A stretch of 35,101 nucleotides of DNA, taken from the NCBI RefSeq assembly GCF_001189235.2, contig NZ_LFIP02000021.1, forward strand, positions 1 through 35,101. The letters are read 5' to 3'. The notes under the pieces were generated by a model that saw only the letters and a list, made by a program, of their open reading frames with translations, made no database searches and was not told the DNA's origin. Below, piece by piece: positions 8,434 through 16,862 of this stretch (the first letter of the stretch is position 1; every line of letters begins with the position of its first letter). Both the position numbers and the translations under genes were made by a program. The DNA is from Bradyrhizobium embrapense. GTDB lineage: Bacteria; Pseudomonadota; Alphaproteobacteria; Rhizobiales; Xanthobacteraceae.

Positions 8434-8552
8434 TAAGTTCATGCTGGTAACGGATTATTTTTCGCCGCGTTAGAGCGAGGTCCCGTTTGCGGGATAATCT
8501 CGCACGACCAGCCGTGCCCTTCCGCGGCGGAACCTTGGCCTGGAACGACGAC

Positions 8553-10622
8553 ATGAGAGCACTGAGATTTGCCGGGGCCGCCATCGCTGCCGTGATCGTG
8601 ATCATCGCGCTGGTGGCCGTGATCGGGAACCCGTCCTCCTTCCTCACATCGGCAATCACCGAGCGGGTCGAGAGGGAGACCGGTTACGCGCTCGCCATCA
8701 ATGGCGGCGCCAAAGTTAGTCTCTGGCCGACCGTCACTCTGACGTTGAGCGACGTCGTGCTGCAGGACCCGCGGGAGCGCGAGGCCAACACCCGGTTCGC
8801 GGCAAGCAGTCTCGAAGCCGAGATGACGCTGTCGAGCCTGTGGTCGGGCCAGCCCGACATCACCGACCTTGCGATCGTCAAGCCCGTGATCAACCTGCCG
8901 CTGCAGCGCGAGCGCACCCGCGACCATAATCCGCCGGCGAAGTCGCCCGCCTCCGAGGGCGGCGGCATCACGATCCGGCATATCAGCATCAGCGGCGGCA
9001 CCATCGTGTTCTCCAACGTGCGCGACCGGGTCGAGAACCGGATCGAGACGCTCAATGCCGATGCGACCATCGGCAACGACCGCAAGATCGTCGTCGCCGG
9101 AAGCGCGCGCGCCAGCGACAAGCCGCTGAAGTTCGCGATCCACGCGACCGCGCCGCAAGGGCCGCTGGAGCGTCAGAACGTGCCGGCGGAGTTCGACATC
9201 GACGCGCCCGGCCTGCTGCCCGCGGCGATCAAGGCGAATGCGGAAGTGCGCCTGAACGGCACCGTGGTGATGTTCAACGGCGTGTCGGGCACGCTCGGCG
9301 ATGGCGGCTTCACCGGCTGGGCCTCGGTCGACTTCGCCAGCAACAAACCGCTGGTGAAGCTCGATCTCGACTTCCAGCGCATTTCGATCGCGGCGACGCC
9401 GAGCCAACCCGATGCGGCGCAGCCGCTCGGCACCAACATTTGGAGTAACGCGTCGATCGATCTTTCCGGGCTGAACTATGTCGACGCGCAGGCGCGCATC
9501 TCGACCGCGGAGCTCGTGGTCGGCGATGGCCGCTTCGCGCAGGCGGCGATCGATGCATCTGTCGACAGCGGCGTGCTGAAGGGAAAGCTTGCCGATCTCG
9601 GCGCCTATGACGGCACCGCCAATGGCGATGTCACGATCGATGCGAGAGCCGCCACGCCGACCTACGCGCTGCGGCTCGATCTCGCCAGCGTGCGCGCGCT
9701 GCCGGTGCTGAGGAGCCTCGCAGAGTTCGACAAGCTCGACGGCAAGATGCAGGCGAAGATCGCGCTGACCTCGCAAGGCGCGAGCGAACGCGCCATCGTC
9801 GGCAATCTCGGCGGCACCGCGTTCGTCGTGTTCCAGGACGGCAAGATCCTCGGCCTCAACGTCGCGCAGATGATCCGCAACCTCACCACCAGCACCTTGT
9901 CGGGCTGGCAGCAGGGGCAGGAGCTGTCGACCGATCTCAGCCAGCTCTCGGCCTCGTTCAAGCTCGACAAGGGCCAGGCCGTCACCACCGATCTCAACCT
10001 GATCGGGCCGCTGGTGAAGATGACCGGGGTCGGCACCATCGATCTCAACACCCGCCAGATCGGGTTCCGGGTCGAGCCGCAGCTCGTGATGACGACCGAA
10101 GGCCAGGGCCGCGCCGGCAATCCGATCGGCCTCGGCATCCCCGTGATGATCGAGGGGCCGTGGGTGTCCCCGCGGATCTATCCGGAGATGCAGGGCATCC
10201 TCGATAATCCAGAGGCCGCCTATGCCAAGCTCAAGGAGATGGGCAAGGGCCTGTTCGGCGCGAATGGTCAGGGCCTGAGCCAGGGCCTGAATGGACTGAC
10301 CAACCTCCTCAACGGCGTGCAGGGCGGCGGGACCGGCGGCGCACAGCCCGGCACGGGCCAGCCTCCTGCCGGCGCGACTGGCGGCCAGAACAACCCGCTC
10401 GGCGGGCAGCTCGGCGACACCATCGGGAACCTGCTGCAGCAGGGCCTCTCCACCCTCAACCAGGGCAACGCTTCCCGCCCGAGCCGCAGCCTCGCCAAAC
10501 CCGCACCCGACGCGCCGCCGGCCGCTGACCAGACCCCACCGCCCACCCCTCCGCCGGCCGACATCGCCGAGCACGACAATCCCGCGATGAACGACGTGCT
10601 GCGGCAGCTGTTCAACCGCTGA
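8553..10622 (+). CDS. AsmA-family envelope protein
   Basis: A 689-residue protein with a single N-terminal membrane anchor (GAAIAAVIVIIALVAVIG), followed by an AsmA-type opening: LTSAITERVERETGYALAINGGAKVSLWPTVTLTLSDVVLQDP. The centre is a long beta-rich, repeating region and the AsmA-like C-terminal block lies near residues 390-540 (GKMQAKIALTSQGASERAIVGNLGGTAFVVFQDGKILGLNV). After about 590 the tail is rich in Gly, Pro and Gln, ending NDVLRQLFNR. AsmA proteins are thought to bridge the periplasm and affect outer-membrane lipid or protein assembly. The ATG at 8553 is preferred over a TTG at 8487 because it puts the anchor at the N-terminus. It is divergent from the Crp-type gene. Confidence 0.9.
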   Translation: MRALRFAGAAIAAVIVIIALVAVIGNPSSFLTSAITERVERETGYALAINGGAKVSLWPTVTLTLSDVVLQDPREREANTRFAASSLEAEMTLSSLWSGQPDITDLAIVKPVINLPLQRERTRDHNPPAKSPASEGGGITIRHISISGGTIVFSNVRDRVENRIETLNADATIGNDRKIVVAGSARASDKPLKFAIHATAPQGPLERQNVPAEFDIDAPGLLPAAIKANAEVRLNGTVVMFNGVSGTLGDGGFTGWASVDFASNKPLVKLDLDFQRISIAATPSQPDAAQPLGTNIWSNASIDLSGLNYVDAQARISTAELVVGDGRFAQAAIDASVDSGVLKGKLADLGAYDGTANGDVTIDARAATPTYALRLDLASVRALPVLRSLAEFDKLDGKMQAKIALTSQGASERAIVGNLGGTAFVVFQDGKILGLNVAQMIRNLTTSTLSGWQQGQELSTDLSQLSASFKLDKGQAVTTDLNLIGPLVKMTGVGTIDLNTRQIGFRVEPQLVMTTEGQGRAGNPIGLGIPVMIEGPWVSPRIYPEMQGILDNPEAAYAKLKEMGKGLFGANGQGLSQGLNGLTNLLNGVQGGGTGGAQPGTGQPPAGATGGQNNPLGGQLGDTIGNLLQQGLSTLNQGNASRPSRSLAKPAPDAPPAADQTPPPTPPPADIAEHDNPAMNDVLRQLFNR

Positions 10623-10758
10623 ATATTCCCGGATCTCCCCCGCCGGTATGCAGGGCTAACCATGCGACGGGAGGCCCCGCTTTGCCCCGCCGATCCGTGC
10701 TAAACAGCAGCAATACAGTGGCGCATCCGACGGATCGGAGGGGAACGGACGAGGCTGG

Positions 10759-13206
10759 ATGAACGAGGCACCGGACAAGGGCAAGAGCTGGTTCCTGCGC
10801 GGCGGCCTGTTCGCCAAATACGTCCTCGCGCTGGTCGGCCTTGTCGTGTTCGTGCTGGCGGTCAACGGCGCGCTCGAGACCTGGATCAGCTATCGCGGCA
10901 TCAGGACCACGCTCACCGAGGCGATGAGCGAGAAAGCGGACGCCACCGCCAAGCGCATCGAGCAGTCGATCGCCGATCTCGAGCGGCAGATCTCCTGGGT
11001 GACCCGCGCCTCCTCCAACACCATCGAGCTGCGGCGCGCCGACTATGCCCAGTTGCTCGGCCAGGTGCCGGCGGTGAACCAGCTTACCTTGATCAGCGGC
11101 CAGGGCCGCGAGCTGCTGCGGCTGTCGCGCCAGACCGTCACCTTGAACTCCAATGCCGACCTCTCCCGCGACCTGCGCTTCACCGAGGCGGTCGAGCGCG
11201 GCACCGCCTACGCGCCGGCGTATTTCCGCGAGGGGCGGCCCTTCATGTCGATCGGCGAGCAGCATTCCGGCTTCAACGCCGGCGTCACCGTCGCCGAGAT
11301 CGACCTCGGTTTCCTCGGCGATTATTTCGGCGACTCCCAGGTCGGCCGCACCGCCTATGCCTATCTCGTCGACGCCAGGGGCCACGTGCTGGCGAGCTCG
11401 TCGAAGGGGCCCGAGATCGGCAAGGACCTCTCTGCGCTGCCGCAGGTCGCCGCGGTGCTGTCGCGCAGCGGCCGGCCGATCGCCTCCGGCAAGGATGTCG
11501 ACGGCAACGCGGTGCTGACGACGGCGACAGCAGCACCGGACCTCGGCTGGCACGTGTTCTACGAGCAGCCGACCGCGCAGGCGCTGTCGCCGATCCGCGA
11601 CCAGCTGGTGCGCATCGCGCTGCTGATCGCGCTCGGTCTCGTGGTTGCGATCATCGCCGGCACGATTCTGGCGCGGCGCATGCTGGTGCCGATCACCGCG
11701 CTGCGCACCGGCGCCCGGCGGCTCGGGGCCGGCGATTTCGGCCATCGCATCGAGGTGAAGACCGCGGATGAGCTGGAGGAGCTCGCCGGGCAGTTCAACA
11801 GCATGGCCTCGCGGCTCGCCGAGACTTACTCCGACCTGGAAGGCAAGGTGAAGGAGCGCACCCGCGACCTCGCGCAATCGATCAACGAGCTGAAGGTGCT
11901 GGAGGAGGTCGGTCGCGCGGTGGCCTCCTCGCTCGACCTCAACGCCGTGCTGCCGACGGTCGCCGCCCGCGCGCTCGAGATCACCCATGCCGACGCCGTG
12001 CTGATCTATGGCTATGACGCCGCGCAGCCCAGCTTCAACCTGACGCAATCGATCGGCATCGACGCCGCGGCCGAAGGCCGGCATCGCGCGATCGACGCGA
12101 CGGACAGCCCGCTTGCCGAGGCCGCGGCCAAGGGCGAGCCGCTTGCGTTTCCCGATCTTGCCGCAACCCCTGACGATCCGCCCGATCATCCGCTGCGCGA
12201 TGTCGTGGTCGGCGCCGGCTTCCACTCCGTGCTGGTGGTACCGCTGGTCGACCAGCAGGGCGTGCTCGGCTCGCTGGTGGTGCTGCGCAAGGCGGCCGGC
12301 GATTTTCCAGCGAGCCTGATCGGCCTGATGAAGACCTTCGCGCACCAGGCGGTGCTGGCGATGCGCAACGCGCGGCTGTTCACCGAAGTCGACCAGAAGA
12401 GCCACGCGCTGGAACAGGCCAATGCCACCGTGCGCGAGCAGGCCGACAAGCTGCGCGAGCAGACCGAAGCGCTGAAGGACTGGAACAAGTCGCTGGAGGC
12501 GCGGGTCGAGACCCAGCTCACGGAGATCGAGCGCATCCGCAAGCTCGAGCGTTTCCTGGCGCCGCAGGTGGCGCAGCTGATCGCCTCGTCAGACAATCCC
12601 GAGGGCCTGCTCGACAGCCACCGCCGCGAGGTCACCGTGGTGTTCTGCGATTTGCGCGGCTTCACCGCCTTCACCGAGGCGACCGAGCCCGAGGAAGCGA
12701 TGAACGTGCTGCGCGAATATCACGCCGCACTCGGCCAGCTGATCTTCAAGTATGAAGGCACGCTCGACAAATATGCCGGCGACGGCGTGATGATCCTGTT
12801 CAACGCGCCGATCCAGTTCGCCGACCACACCGCGCGCGCCGTCAAGATGGCGGTCGAGATGCGCGACACCATCGGCCCGCTCACCGAGAAGTGGCGCAAT
12901 CGCGGCCATAGTCTCGGCTTTGGCATCGGCATCGCGGTCGGCTATGCCACGCTCGGCCAGGTCGGCTTCGAGCAGCGGCTGGAATATGCCGCGATCGGCA
13001 GCGTCACCAACCTTGCCTCCCGCCTGTGCGGCGAAGCCAGGCCGAACCAGATCGTGGTGAGCCGCCGCGTCTACGGCATCGTCGAGCCCTTCGTCGAAGG
13101 CCGCGCCATCGACGACCTCGTGGTGAAGGGCTTCAACCACCCGATCCTTGCCGCGGAGATTTTGCGCTGGAAGGGTGAGCCGAGCGCGGAGGCGGCGGCG
13201 GAGTGA
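10759..13206 (+). CDS. Membrane-bound class III adenylate/guanylate cyclase with sensor, HAMP and GAF domains
   Basis: An 815-residue protein. Order: membrane segment about 20-40, extracytoplasmic cache-like sensor about 45-275, second membrane segment about 283-303, HAMP about 305-360, GAF about 380-540, coiled coil about 545-600, and cyclase catalytic domain about 620-805. Metal ligands are D631 (VFCDLRGFTAFTE) and D675 (DKYAGDGVM). K671 matches the purine-contacting Lys, and N751 and R755 match the transition-state Asn and Arg. The second purine-selecting position, Asp in mammalian and usually Thr or Asp in bacterial adenylate cyclases, is Ala744 (LEYAAIG). So NTP choice and activity are uncertain. 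The ATG has GAGG upstream. It stands alone but is in the same neighbourhood as the Crp-type gene. Confidence 0.93.
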   Translation: MNEAPDKGKSWFLRGGLFAKYVLALVGLVVFVLAVNGALETWISYRGIRTTLTEAMSEKADATAKRIEQSIADLERQISWVTRASSNTIELRRADYAQLLGQVPAVNQLTLISGQGRELLRLSRQTVTLNSNADLSRDLRFTEAVERGTAYAPAYFREGRPFMSIGEQHSGFNAGVTVAEIDLGFLGDYFGDSQVGRTAYAYLVDARGHVLASSSKGPEIGKDLSALPQVAAVLSRSGRPIASGKDVDGNAVLTTATAAPDLGWHVFYEQPTAQALSPIRDQLVRIALLIALGLVVAIIAGTILARRMLVPITALRTGARRLGAGDFGHRIEVKTADELEELAGQFNSMASRLAETYSDLEGKVKERTRDLAQSINELKVLEEVGRAVASSLDLNAVLPTVAARALEITHADAVLIYGYDAAQPSFNLTQSIGIDAAAEGRHRAIDATDSPLAEAAAKGEPLAFPDLAATPDDPPDHPLRDVVVGAGFHSVLVVPLVDQQGVLGSLVVLRKAAGDFPASLIGLMKTFAHQAVLAMRNARLFTEVDQKSHALEQANATVREQADKLREQTEALKDWNKSLEARVETQLTEIERIRKLERFLAPQVAQLIASSDNPEGLLDSHRREVTVVFCDLRGFTAFTEATEPEEAMNVLREYHAALGQLIFKYEGTLDKYAGDGVMILFNAPIQFADHTARAVKMAVEMRDTIGPLTEKWRNRGHSLGFGIGIAVGYATLGQVGFEQRLEYAAIGSVTNLASRLCGEARPNQIVVSRRVYGIVEPFVEGRAIDDLVVKGFNHPILAAEILRWKGEPSAEAAAE

Positions 13207-13260
13207 TCCGCGCTCTCTCCAATCGCCGGCCGCCAGCGGGAACCCGCTACCGCCCGAACC

Positions 13261-13288
13261 TTGCATTCGCGCGGAAAGTGTGTATATT
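13261..13288 (+). promoter_or_regulatory. Candidate sigma-70 promoter of the cold-shock gene, long leader
   Basis: TTGCAT (13261-13266) and TATATT (13283-13288) are separated by 16 bp. Transcription from about 13295 would give a leader of roughly 125 nt before the ATG at 13419. Long structured leaders are known for cspA-type genes and act in temperature control. The leader contains two TTGAATGG copies about 40 bp apart. Confidence 0.5.
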
Positions 13289-13418
13289 GCGTCCATTCGA
13301 TTAGCCGTTGCGCCTTGTTGAATGGTCAGAACGGCCCTCCTCCAAAGACATCGTCAGTTGAATGGACGGCGCGATTTTGCGCGATACATGCGCAGACGCG
13401 CATTTTGGAGAAGAGAAG

Positions 13419-13628
13419 ATGGCAACAGGTACTGTGAAGTGGTTCAACGGCCAGAAGGGCTTTGGTTTCATCGAGCCGAGCGATGGCAGCAAGGATGTGT
13501 TCGTTCACATCAGCGCCGTCGAGCGCGCCGGCTTGTCCGGCCTGGCTGAAGGCCAGAAGGTTTCGTTCGAGCTGAAGACCGACAAGATGCGCGGCAAGAC
13601 CAGCGCCGAGAACCTTCAGATCGTCTGA
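13419..13628 (+). CDS. cspA: Cold-shock protein, CspA family
   Basis: A 69-residue single cold-shock domain, starting MATGTVKWFNGQKGFGFIEP. RNP1 (KGFGFI) and RNP2 (VFVHIS) RNA-binding motifs are intact, and the length is standard. The protein binds single-stranded nucleic acid and acts as an RNA chaperone. The start at 13419 follows GGAGAAGAG; an upstream in-frame start would add a non-family extension. It is monocistronic with its own promoter-like sequence and long leader. The symbol is generic because alphaproteobacteria usually carry several paralogues. Confidence 0.96.
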   Translation: MATGTVKWFNGQKGFGFIEPSDGSKDVFVHISAVERAGLSGLAEGQKVSFELKTDKMRGKTSAENLQIV

Positions 13629-13639
13629 GATCTCGTTTT

Positions 13640-13740
13640 GGCGTTTTCTTCACGCGAACCGGTAACCGCTCCGCTCGAAAACGCCTCGCCTTCGGCATGA
13701 TCTCCGCGCAAGCGCGTTCCGCGTTTGCCGCGATCATGCC
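13640..13740. repeat. Two adjacent intergenic palindromes after the cold-shock gene
   Basis: GGCGTTTTC (13640-13648) pairs with GAAAACGCC (13677-13685), and GGCATGATC (13694-13702) with GATCATGCC (13732-13740). The first resembles the sequence at about 501-548. Starting 11 bp after the csp stop, they could act as terminator or 3' stabiliser. The remaining spacer to 13909 shows no gene. Confidence 0.65.
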
Positions 13741-13909
13741 GGTTCGTCATTCCACGGATGTACTGGAATGACGTCGCGACCCGCTCGGTCCCGAACGGAT
13801 TGGGCGGGTTTTCGCGTATCTTTTTGCGCGTGATCCTGCCGAACGCCGCGCCAGCGCGTGCGACGAATGCGACCCTCCACGCAGGGATCGCGCTTTGAAG
13901 AGGATGCCG

Positions 13910-14155
13910 ATGAGCGCCAGAAAGCCCGACCCATCGCCCGCAAGCCTTGCCAGGGCCGACCGCCAGCGGCTGGCCGCCGAGGAAGGCGCCCGCGCCATGG
14001 CCGACGTCGAGCGCGACGCGCTCGCCGTGCGCAAGAACATGGAGCGCCTGCGTGCGCTGCGCGAAGCGCGCGAAGCCGAAGCCGCGACCGAGGACGACAC
14101 AGCGCCGGCTGCCGCCGCCAAGAAGAAGCCGCGGGTGAAGCGCATCGTGCGCTGA
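13910..14155 (+). CDS. Small charged conserved-type protein, unknown function
   Basis: An 81-residue protein starting MSARKPDPSPASLARADRQR. It is rich in Ala, Arg, Glu and Lys, with a predicted helical stretch at about 10-60 (GARAMADVERDALAVRKNMERLRALREARE) and a basic tail ending KKKPRVKRIVR. GAAGAGG lies 6 bp before the ATG at 13910; two further in-frame ATGs just upstream overlap this ribosome site and are less likely. Codon bias matches the neighbours. I do not recognise a named family; the basic C-terminus would suit nucleic-acid binding, but that is a guess. Confidence 0.7.
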   Translation: MSARKPDPSPASLARADRQRLAAEEGARAMADVERDALAVRKNMERLRALREAREAEAATEDDTAPAAAAKKKPRVKRIVR

Positions 14156-14252
14156 CGCTGCATCCACGAACCACGCAGGATCGATGCTGTTCTGTCGTGT
14201 TGGTGGTCTCTACGCCTCACGTGGTGTTTGGGCTGGAATGCGCCCCACTGCA

Positions 14253-14534
14253 TCACTCACAGACCTTCTGCCACTCATATCGCTGCGCGGCCGGATTGAA
14301 GACCTGACGCGGCAAGCATTGGCTTGTGCCAAGCGGCGCCATTTGCATGGGTTCGGTCGGCGCGACGGACGGCGGCGCGATCGGGCATGCCGCCATCGGA
14401 CAGATTGGTGGCAGATCAATCGTACTGTCGCATATTGGCTGCATCTCTCCATCCATGCAGCGACAGACACAGGACGCGCTTGCCTCGCTGGCAAGGAGGA
14501 ACATGAATGGAAAAATCAGGCACAGTCGATGCAT
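14253..14534 (-). CDS. Small secreted cysteine-rich protein, unknown function
   Basis: A 93-residue protein with a clear signal peptide (MHRLCLIFPFMFLLASEASA) followed by a mature part starting SCVCRCMDGEMQPICD. The mature part has nine cysteines in about 73 residues plus many prolines and methionines, and ends NPAAQRYEWQKVCE. Disulfide bonding in the periplasm, or metal binding, is plausible. A lipobox is not convincing because the residue at -3 of the first Cys is Ala. The frame could extend to 14576, but that would bury the signal peptide. It is antisense-facing to the small gene at 13910 and appears monocistronic. No named family recognised. Confidence 0.65.
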   Translation of the reverse strand: MHRLCLIFPFMFLLASEASASCVCRCMDGEMQPICDSTIDLPPICPMAACPIAPPSVAPTEPMQMAPLGTSQCLPRQVFNPAAQRYEWQKVCE

Positions 14535-14835
14535 GTTCGCCTTGTCACACGAGCTGCGCCAGATAGCCGACGCCACTCCAACTGATCATATCATTCAACG
14601 CGGAGAGCCGTCGACGGTGAAACAGGGGAACGAGGAGCACGCGCCATCTGTGAGCCGCCTAACAGCGATCGACGGGCCGATCGGCTAGTCCCTCTGCGAG
14701 GGAACGCGCTTCCTGATCTACCCTTCGCGAAGGCGTGAGCCGGGGGGAGCAAGCGATTGCACGGCGCCGTCTTCGCTGGTCGCACTCCCGGCCATCTGCT
14801 AATCAGTGATCGCATATTTTGGGAATGATCCGCCA
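14535..14835. other. Gene-free stretch between divergent genes
   Basis: About 300 bp with no frame showing convincing codon bias or a ribosome site. Small hairpins occur: CCCTC-TGC-GAGGG at 14690-14702 and the 12-bp palindrome CCTTCGCGAAGG near 14723. It should hold promoters for the Cys-rich protein (minus) and the adaptor gene (plus); I cannot place them. Confidence 0.4.
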
Positions 14836-15708
14836 ATGACACCGCGATTTTCGTGCCGTATTGCCGTCTCCGCGCTGCTACTGCTCGCGGCCGCGCCCGC
14901 AGCCGCCGCGGGCGACGCGGATACAATACCTAAGGGCGCGGCCGTCACGGTGCTGAAGGCCTCGAAATTCTGCTTCGGCAATATCGTCGAGGTCACAGGC
15001 ATCGTGCTGCCGCGCGACGAGCAGCAGATCCGGCCGGATCGTTTTGGATTGAAGGTGGCGGAAGTGAATGCCGATCCCGGTGACACCGTCACCGCAGGCC
15101 AGGTGCTGGCGAAGCTGACCGACGGCACCAACACGAGCAACCTCACGGCGCCGGTGGCGGGCACGATCTCAACGTCATCGGCGATCGTCGGCAGCCCGGC
15201 CTCCGGCAAGGACGCGCTGTTCTCGATCATCACTAGAAGCGAATACGATCTGGTCGGCATGGTGCCGACCCGCGACATCGCCAAGCTGAAGACCGAGCAG
15301 ACCGCGAAGCTGCGTATCCTCGGCGCCGGCGATGTCGACGGCAAGGTGCGGCGGATCGCGCCGACCATCGAGCCGAACAGCCAGCTCGGCCAGGTGTTCG
15401 TCGCGATCGGCGGCAACAAGCGGCTGCTGGTGAATTCGAGCGGCCGCGCGCAGATCAAGACGGGGCAGAGCTGCGGCGTCGCGGTGCCGCTGACCGCGAT
15501 CCTCTATTCCACCGCCGGCACCGTGGTGCAGGTGGTGCGCGGCGGCCGCGTCGAGACGCGGCGGGTCGAGACCGGATTGATGTCGGCCGGACAGGTCGAG
15601 ATCCGCGACGGCATCCAGGAAGGCGACATTGTCGTCGCCCGCGCCGGTGCGCTGCTGCGCGAGGGCGATCCGGTGCGGCCGGTCGGCGCCAGCGCCGACG
15701 CGAAATAG
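14836..15708 (+). CDS. RND-type periplasmic adaptor (HlyD/MFP family), stand-alone
   Basis: A 290-residue periplasmic protein with a signal peptide (ending ALLLLAAAPAAAAG). It has a biotinyl-lipoyl-like domain (VAEVNADPGDTVTAGQVLAKL and NLTAPVAGTISTSSAIVG), a beta-barrel (VDGKVRRIAPTIEPNSQLGQVFVAI), and a membrane-proximal domain ending VEIRDGIQEGDIVVARAGALLREGDPVRPV. The two lipoyl halves are joined almost directly, so the long alpha-helical hairpin of classical MFPs is missing. That suggests it does not reach an outer-membrane channel in the usual way. No RND or ABC permease lies next to it, which is unusual. The ATG at 14836 places the signal peptide at the N-terminus; an upstream in-frame start is less likely. 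Confidence 0.82.
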   Translation: MTPRFSCRIAVSALLLLAAAPAAAAGDADTIPKGAAVTVLKASKFCFGNIVEVTGIVLPRDEQQIRPDRFGLKVAEVNADPGDTVTAGQVLAKLTDGTNTSNLTAPVAGTISTSSAIVGSPASGKDALFSIITRSEYDLVGMVPTRDIAKLKTEQTAKLRILGAGDVDGKVRRIAPTIEPNSQLGQVFVAIGGNKRLLVNSSGRAQIKTGQSCGVAVPLTAILYSTAGTVVQVVRGGRVETRRVETGLMSAGQVEIRDGIQEGDIVVARAGALLREGDPVRPVGASADAK

Positions 15709-15776
15709 GTATCGCGATCGAGCGGGTGGAAAGCAGTGACGGCTTCGCGATGCGTCTTGCAGCGGAGCAAGCGTCA

Positions 15777-15937
15777 CCCCTCTCCCTAACCCTCCCCCGC
15801 AAGGGGGGAGGGAACCCTTCTGCCGGTGGCAGGCTCAGGTAGAGCTGCAATGAAAGCAATACGCTGTTGCGCGTGTGAGGTGAGCACGCCTGTCCGGCTC
15901 CCTCCCCCCTTGCGGGGGAGGATTGGGGGAGAGGGGT
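15777..15937. repeat. Long intergenic palindrome, CCCTCTCCC / CCTCCCCCGCAAGG family
   Basis: CCCCTCTCCCTAACCCTCCC (from 15777) and its reverse complement ending at 15937 form arms of about 36 nt with few mismatches. Each arm has its own CCCCCGCAAGGGGGG hairpin. The centre of about 90 bp is not conserved within the palindrome. It lies in the 302-bp gap between the convergent adaptor and caspase-fold genes, otherwise empty, so it may end both transcripts. Confidence 0.75.
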
Positions 15938-16010
15938 TCTCTCCACACAGCATGCTTGTGATTTTTGGGAATGAATGCGCAGGCCAGGCCCGCGCAGGAC
16001 CGAGCCCGGC

Positions 16011-16862
16011 TCAGCCGCCGAGCTTGATGTCTTCCAGCAGCGAGGACGACACGCTCGGCACCTGCTCGCCTTCAGAGGCGCGGGAGATCGCGACGCGGGT
16101 CTTGTTGAAGGCGGTCTCGGCGCCGGCCTGGGCGGTGAGGTTGTTGATCAGCTCGGAGACCAGCACGCTGTTGGCACCCTTGCTATCGTCGGCGACCTTG
16201 CCCGGCGTCGCCGAGGTCAGCACGATGGTGTTCTCCGGCGGTGAGATCGGGGCGAGGCCGTGCGAGAAGGCGCGGAAGCGGCGCTCATAGGGATTGCGGC
16301 GCGAGGCATCGAGCACGACGAGCTTGGCCTTGGCGCCGCGCTCCTTCATCGCGTCGAGCACGGACTCGACGCTGACGCCGGTGCGCTTGACATCGGCTTC
16401 CTTCCAGATCGTGGCGTCGACCGGGATCATGTAGCTTTCACGCCCCACCTGCACGCCGTAGCCGCCGAAGAACAGCATCACGACCGTGTCGGGGCGGATC
16501 TTGGCCTTCATGCGCTCGACCGCGCGGAACATGTCGTCCTTGGTGGCGTCCTCGACTACGTCGACGTCAAAACCCTCACGGCGCAGCGCCGTCGACAGCG
16601 TGCGGGCATCGTTGATCGGCTGGGCCAAAGGCGCCGCAGCGTCCGGGTAGTGGCCGTTGCCGATGATCAGCGCGAGACGGGAGGTGCCGGCCGGAATGCT
16701 GCCGGTCAACTCGGTGGAAACAGCCTTGTCGCCACCCTTGGTGACATCGGGCGTCCGCTTGTTGAGCGCAGCATGGGCACCGATCGCCAGCGACACCGTG
16801 CCGGCCACCGCCACGCAAACGGCGATGGTGCGACGGGAAATCTGAAGCTGCCTAAGGTTCAT
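16011..16862 (-). CDS. Caspase-fold (peptidase C14-like) protein with both catalytic residues replaced: pseudo-caspase
   Basis: A 283-residue protein with an N-terminal membrane segment or signal anchor at about 12-32 and a caspase-like domain at about 60-270. Family landmarks are clear: SRLALIIGNGHYP (first strand), QPINDARTLSTALRREGFDV, and the two active-site loops. In active members these read F-x-G-H-G and L-D-A-C-R-x-N. Here they read FFGGYGVQ with Tyr135 and VVLDASRRNP with Ser187, so both His and Cys of the dyad are gone. The rest of the fold is well preserved, which argues for a retained non-proteolytic role, perhaps binding or scaffolding. The start ATG has AGGA upstream. It is divergent from the gene at 17222, sharing a 359-bp spacer. 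Confidence 0.88.
   Translation of the reverse strand: MNLRQLQISRRTIAVCVAVAGTVSLAIGAHAALNKRTPDVTKGGDKAVSTELTGSIPAGTSRLALIIGNGHYPDAAAPLAQPINDARTLSTALRREGFDVDVVEDATKDDMFRAVERMKAKIRPDTVVMLFFGGYGVQVGRESYMIPVDATIWKEADVKRTGVSVESVLDAMKERGAKAKLVVLDASRRNPYERRFRAFSHGLAPISPPENTIVLTSATPGKVADDSKGANSVLVSELINNLTAQAGAETAFNKTRVAISRASEGEQVPSVSSSLLEDIKLGG

Noticed and set aside
8439..10574. 711-codon minus-strand frame opposite the AsmA-like gene
   Set aside because: Same type of antisense shadow: low-complexity composition and no motif, while the plus strand codes for a recognisable protein.
10612..12405. 597-codon minus-strand frame opposite the cyclase
   Set aside because: The plus strand has all cyclase motifs; this frame is compositionally biased with no family features.
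14690..14702. Rho-independent terminator
   Set aside because: The 5-bp stem is short and has no T run.
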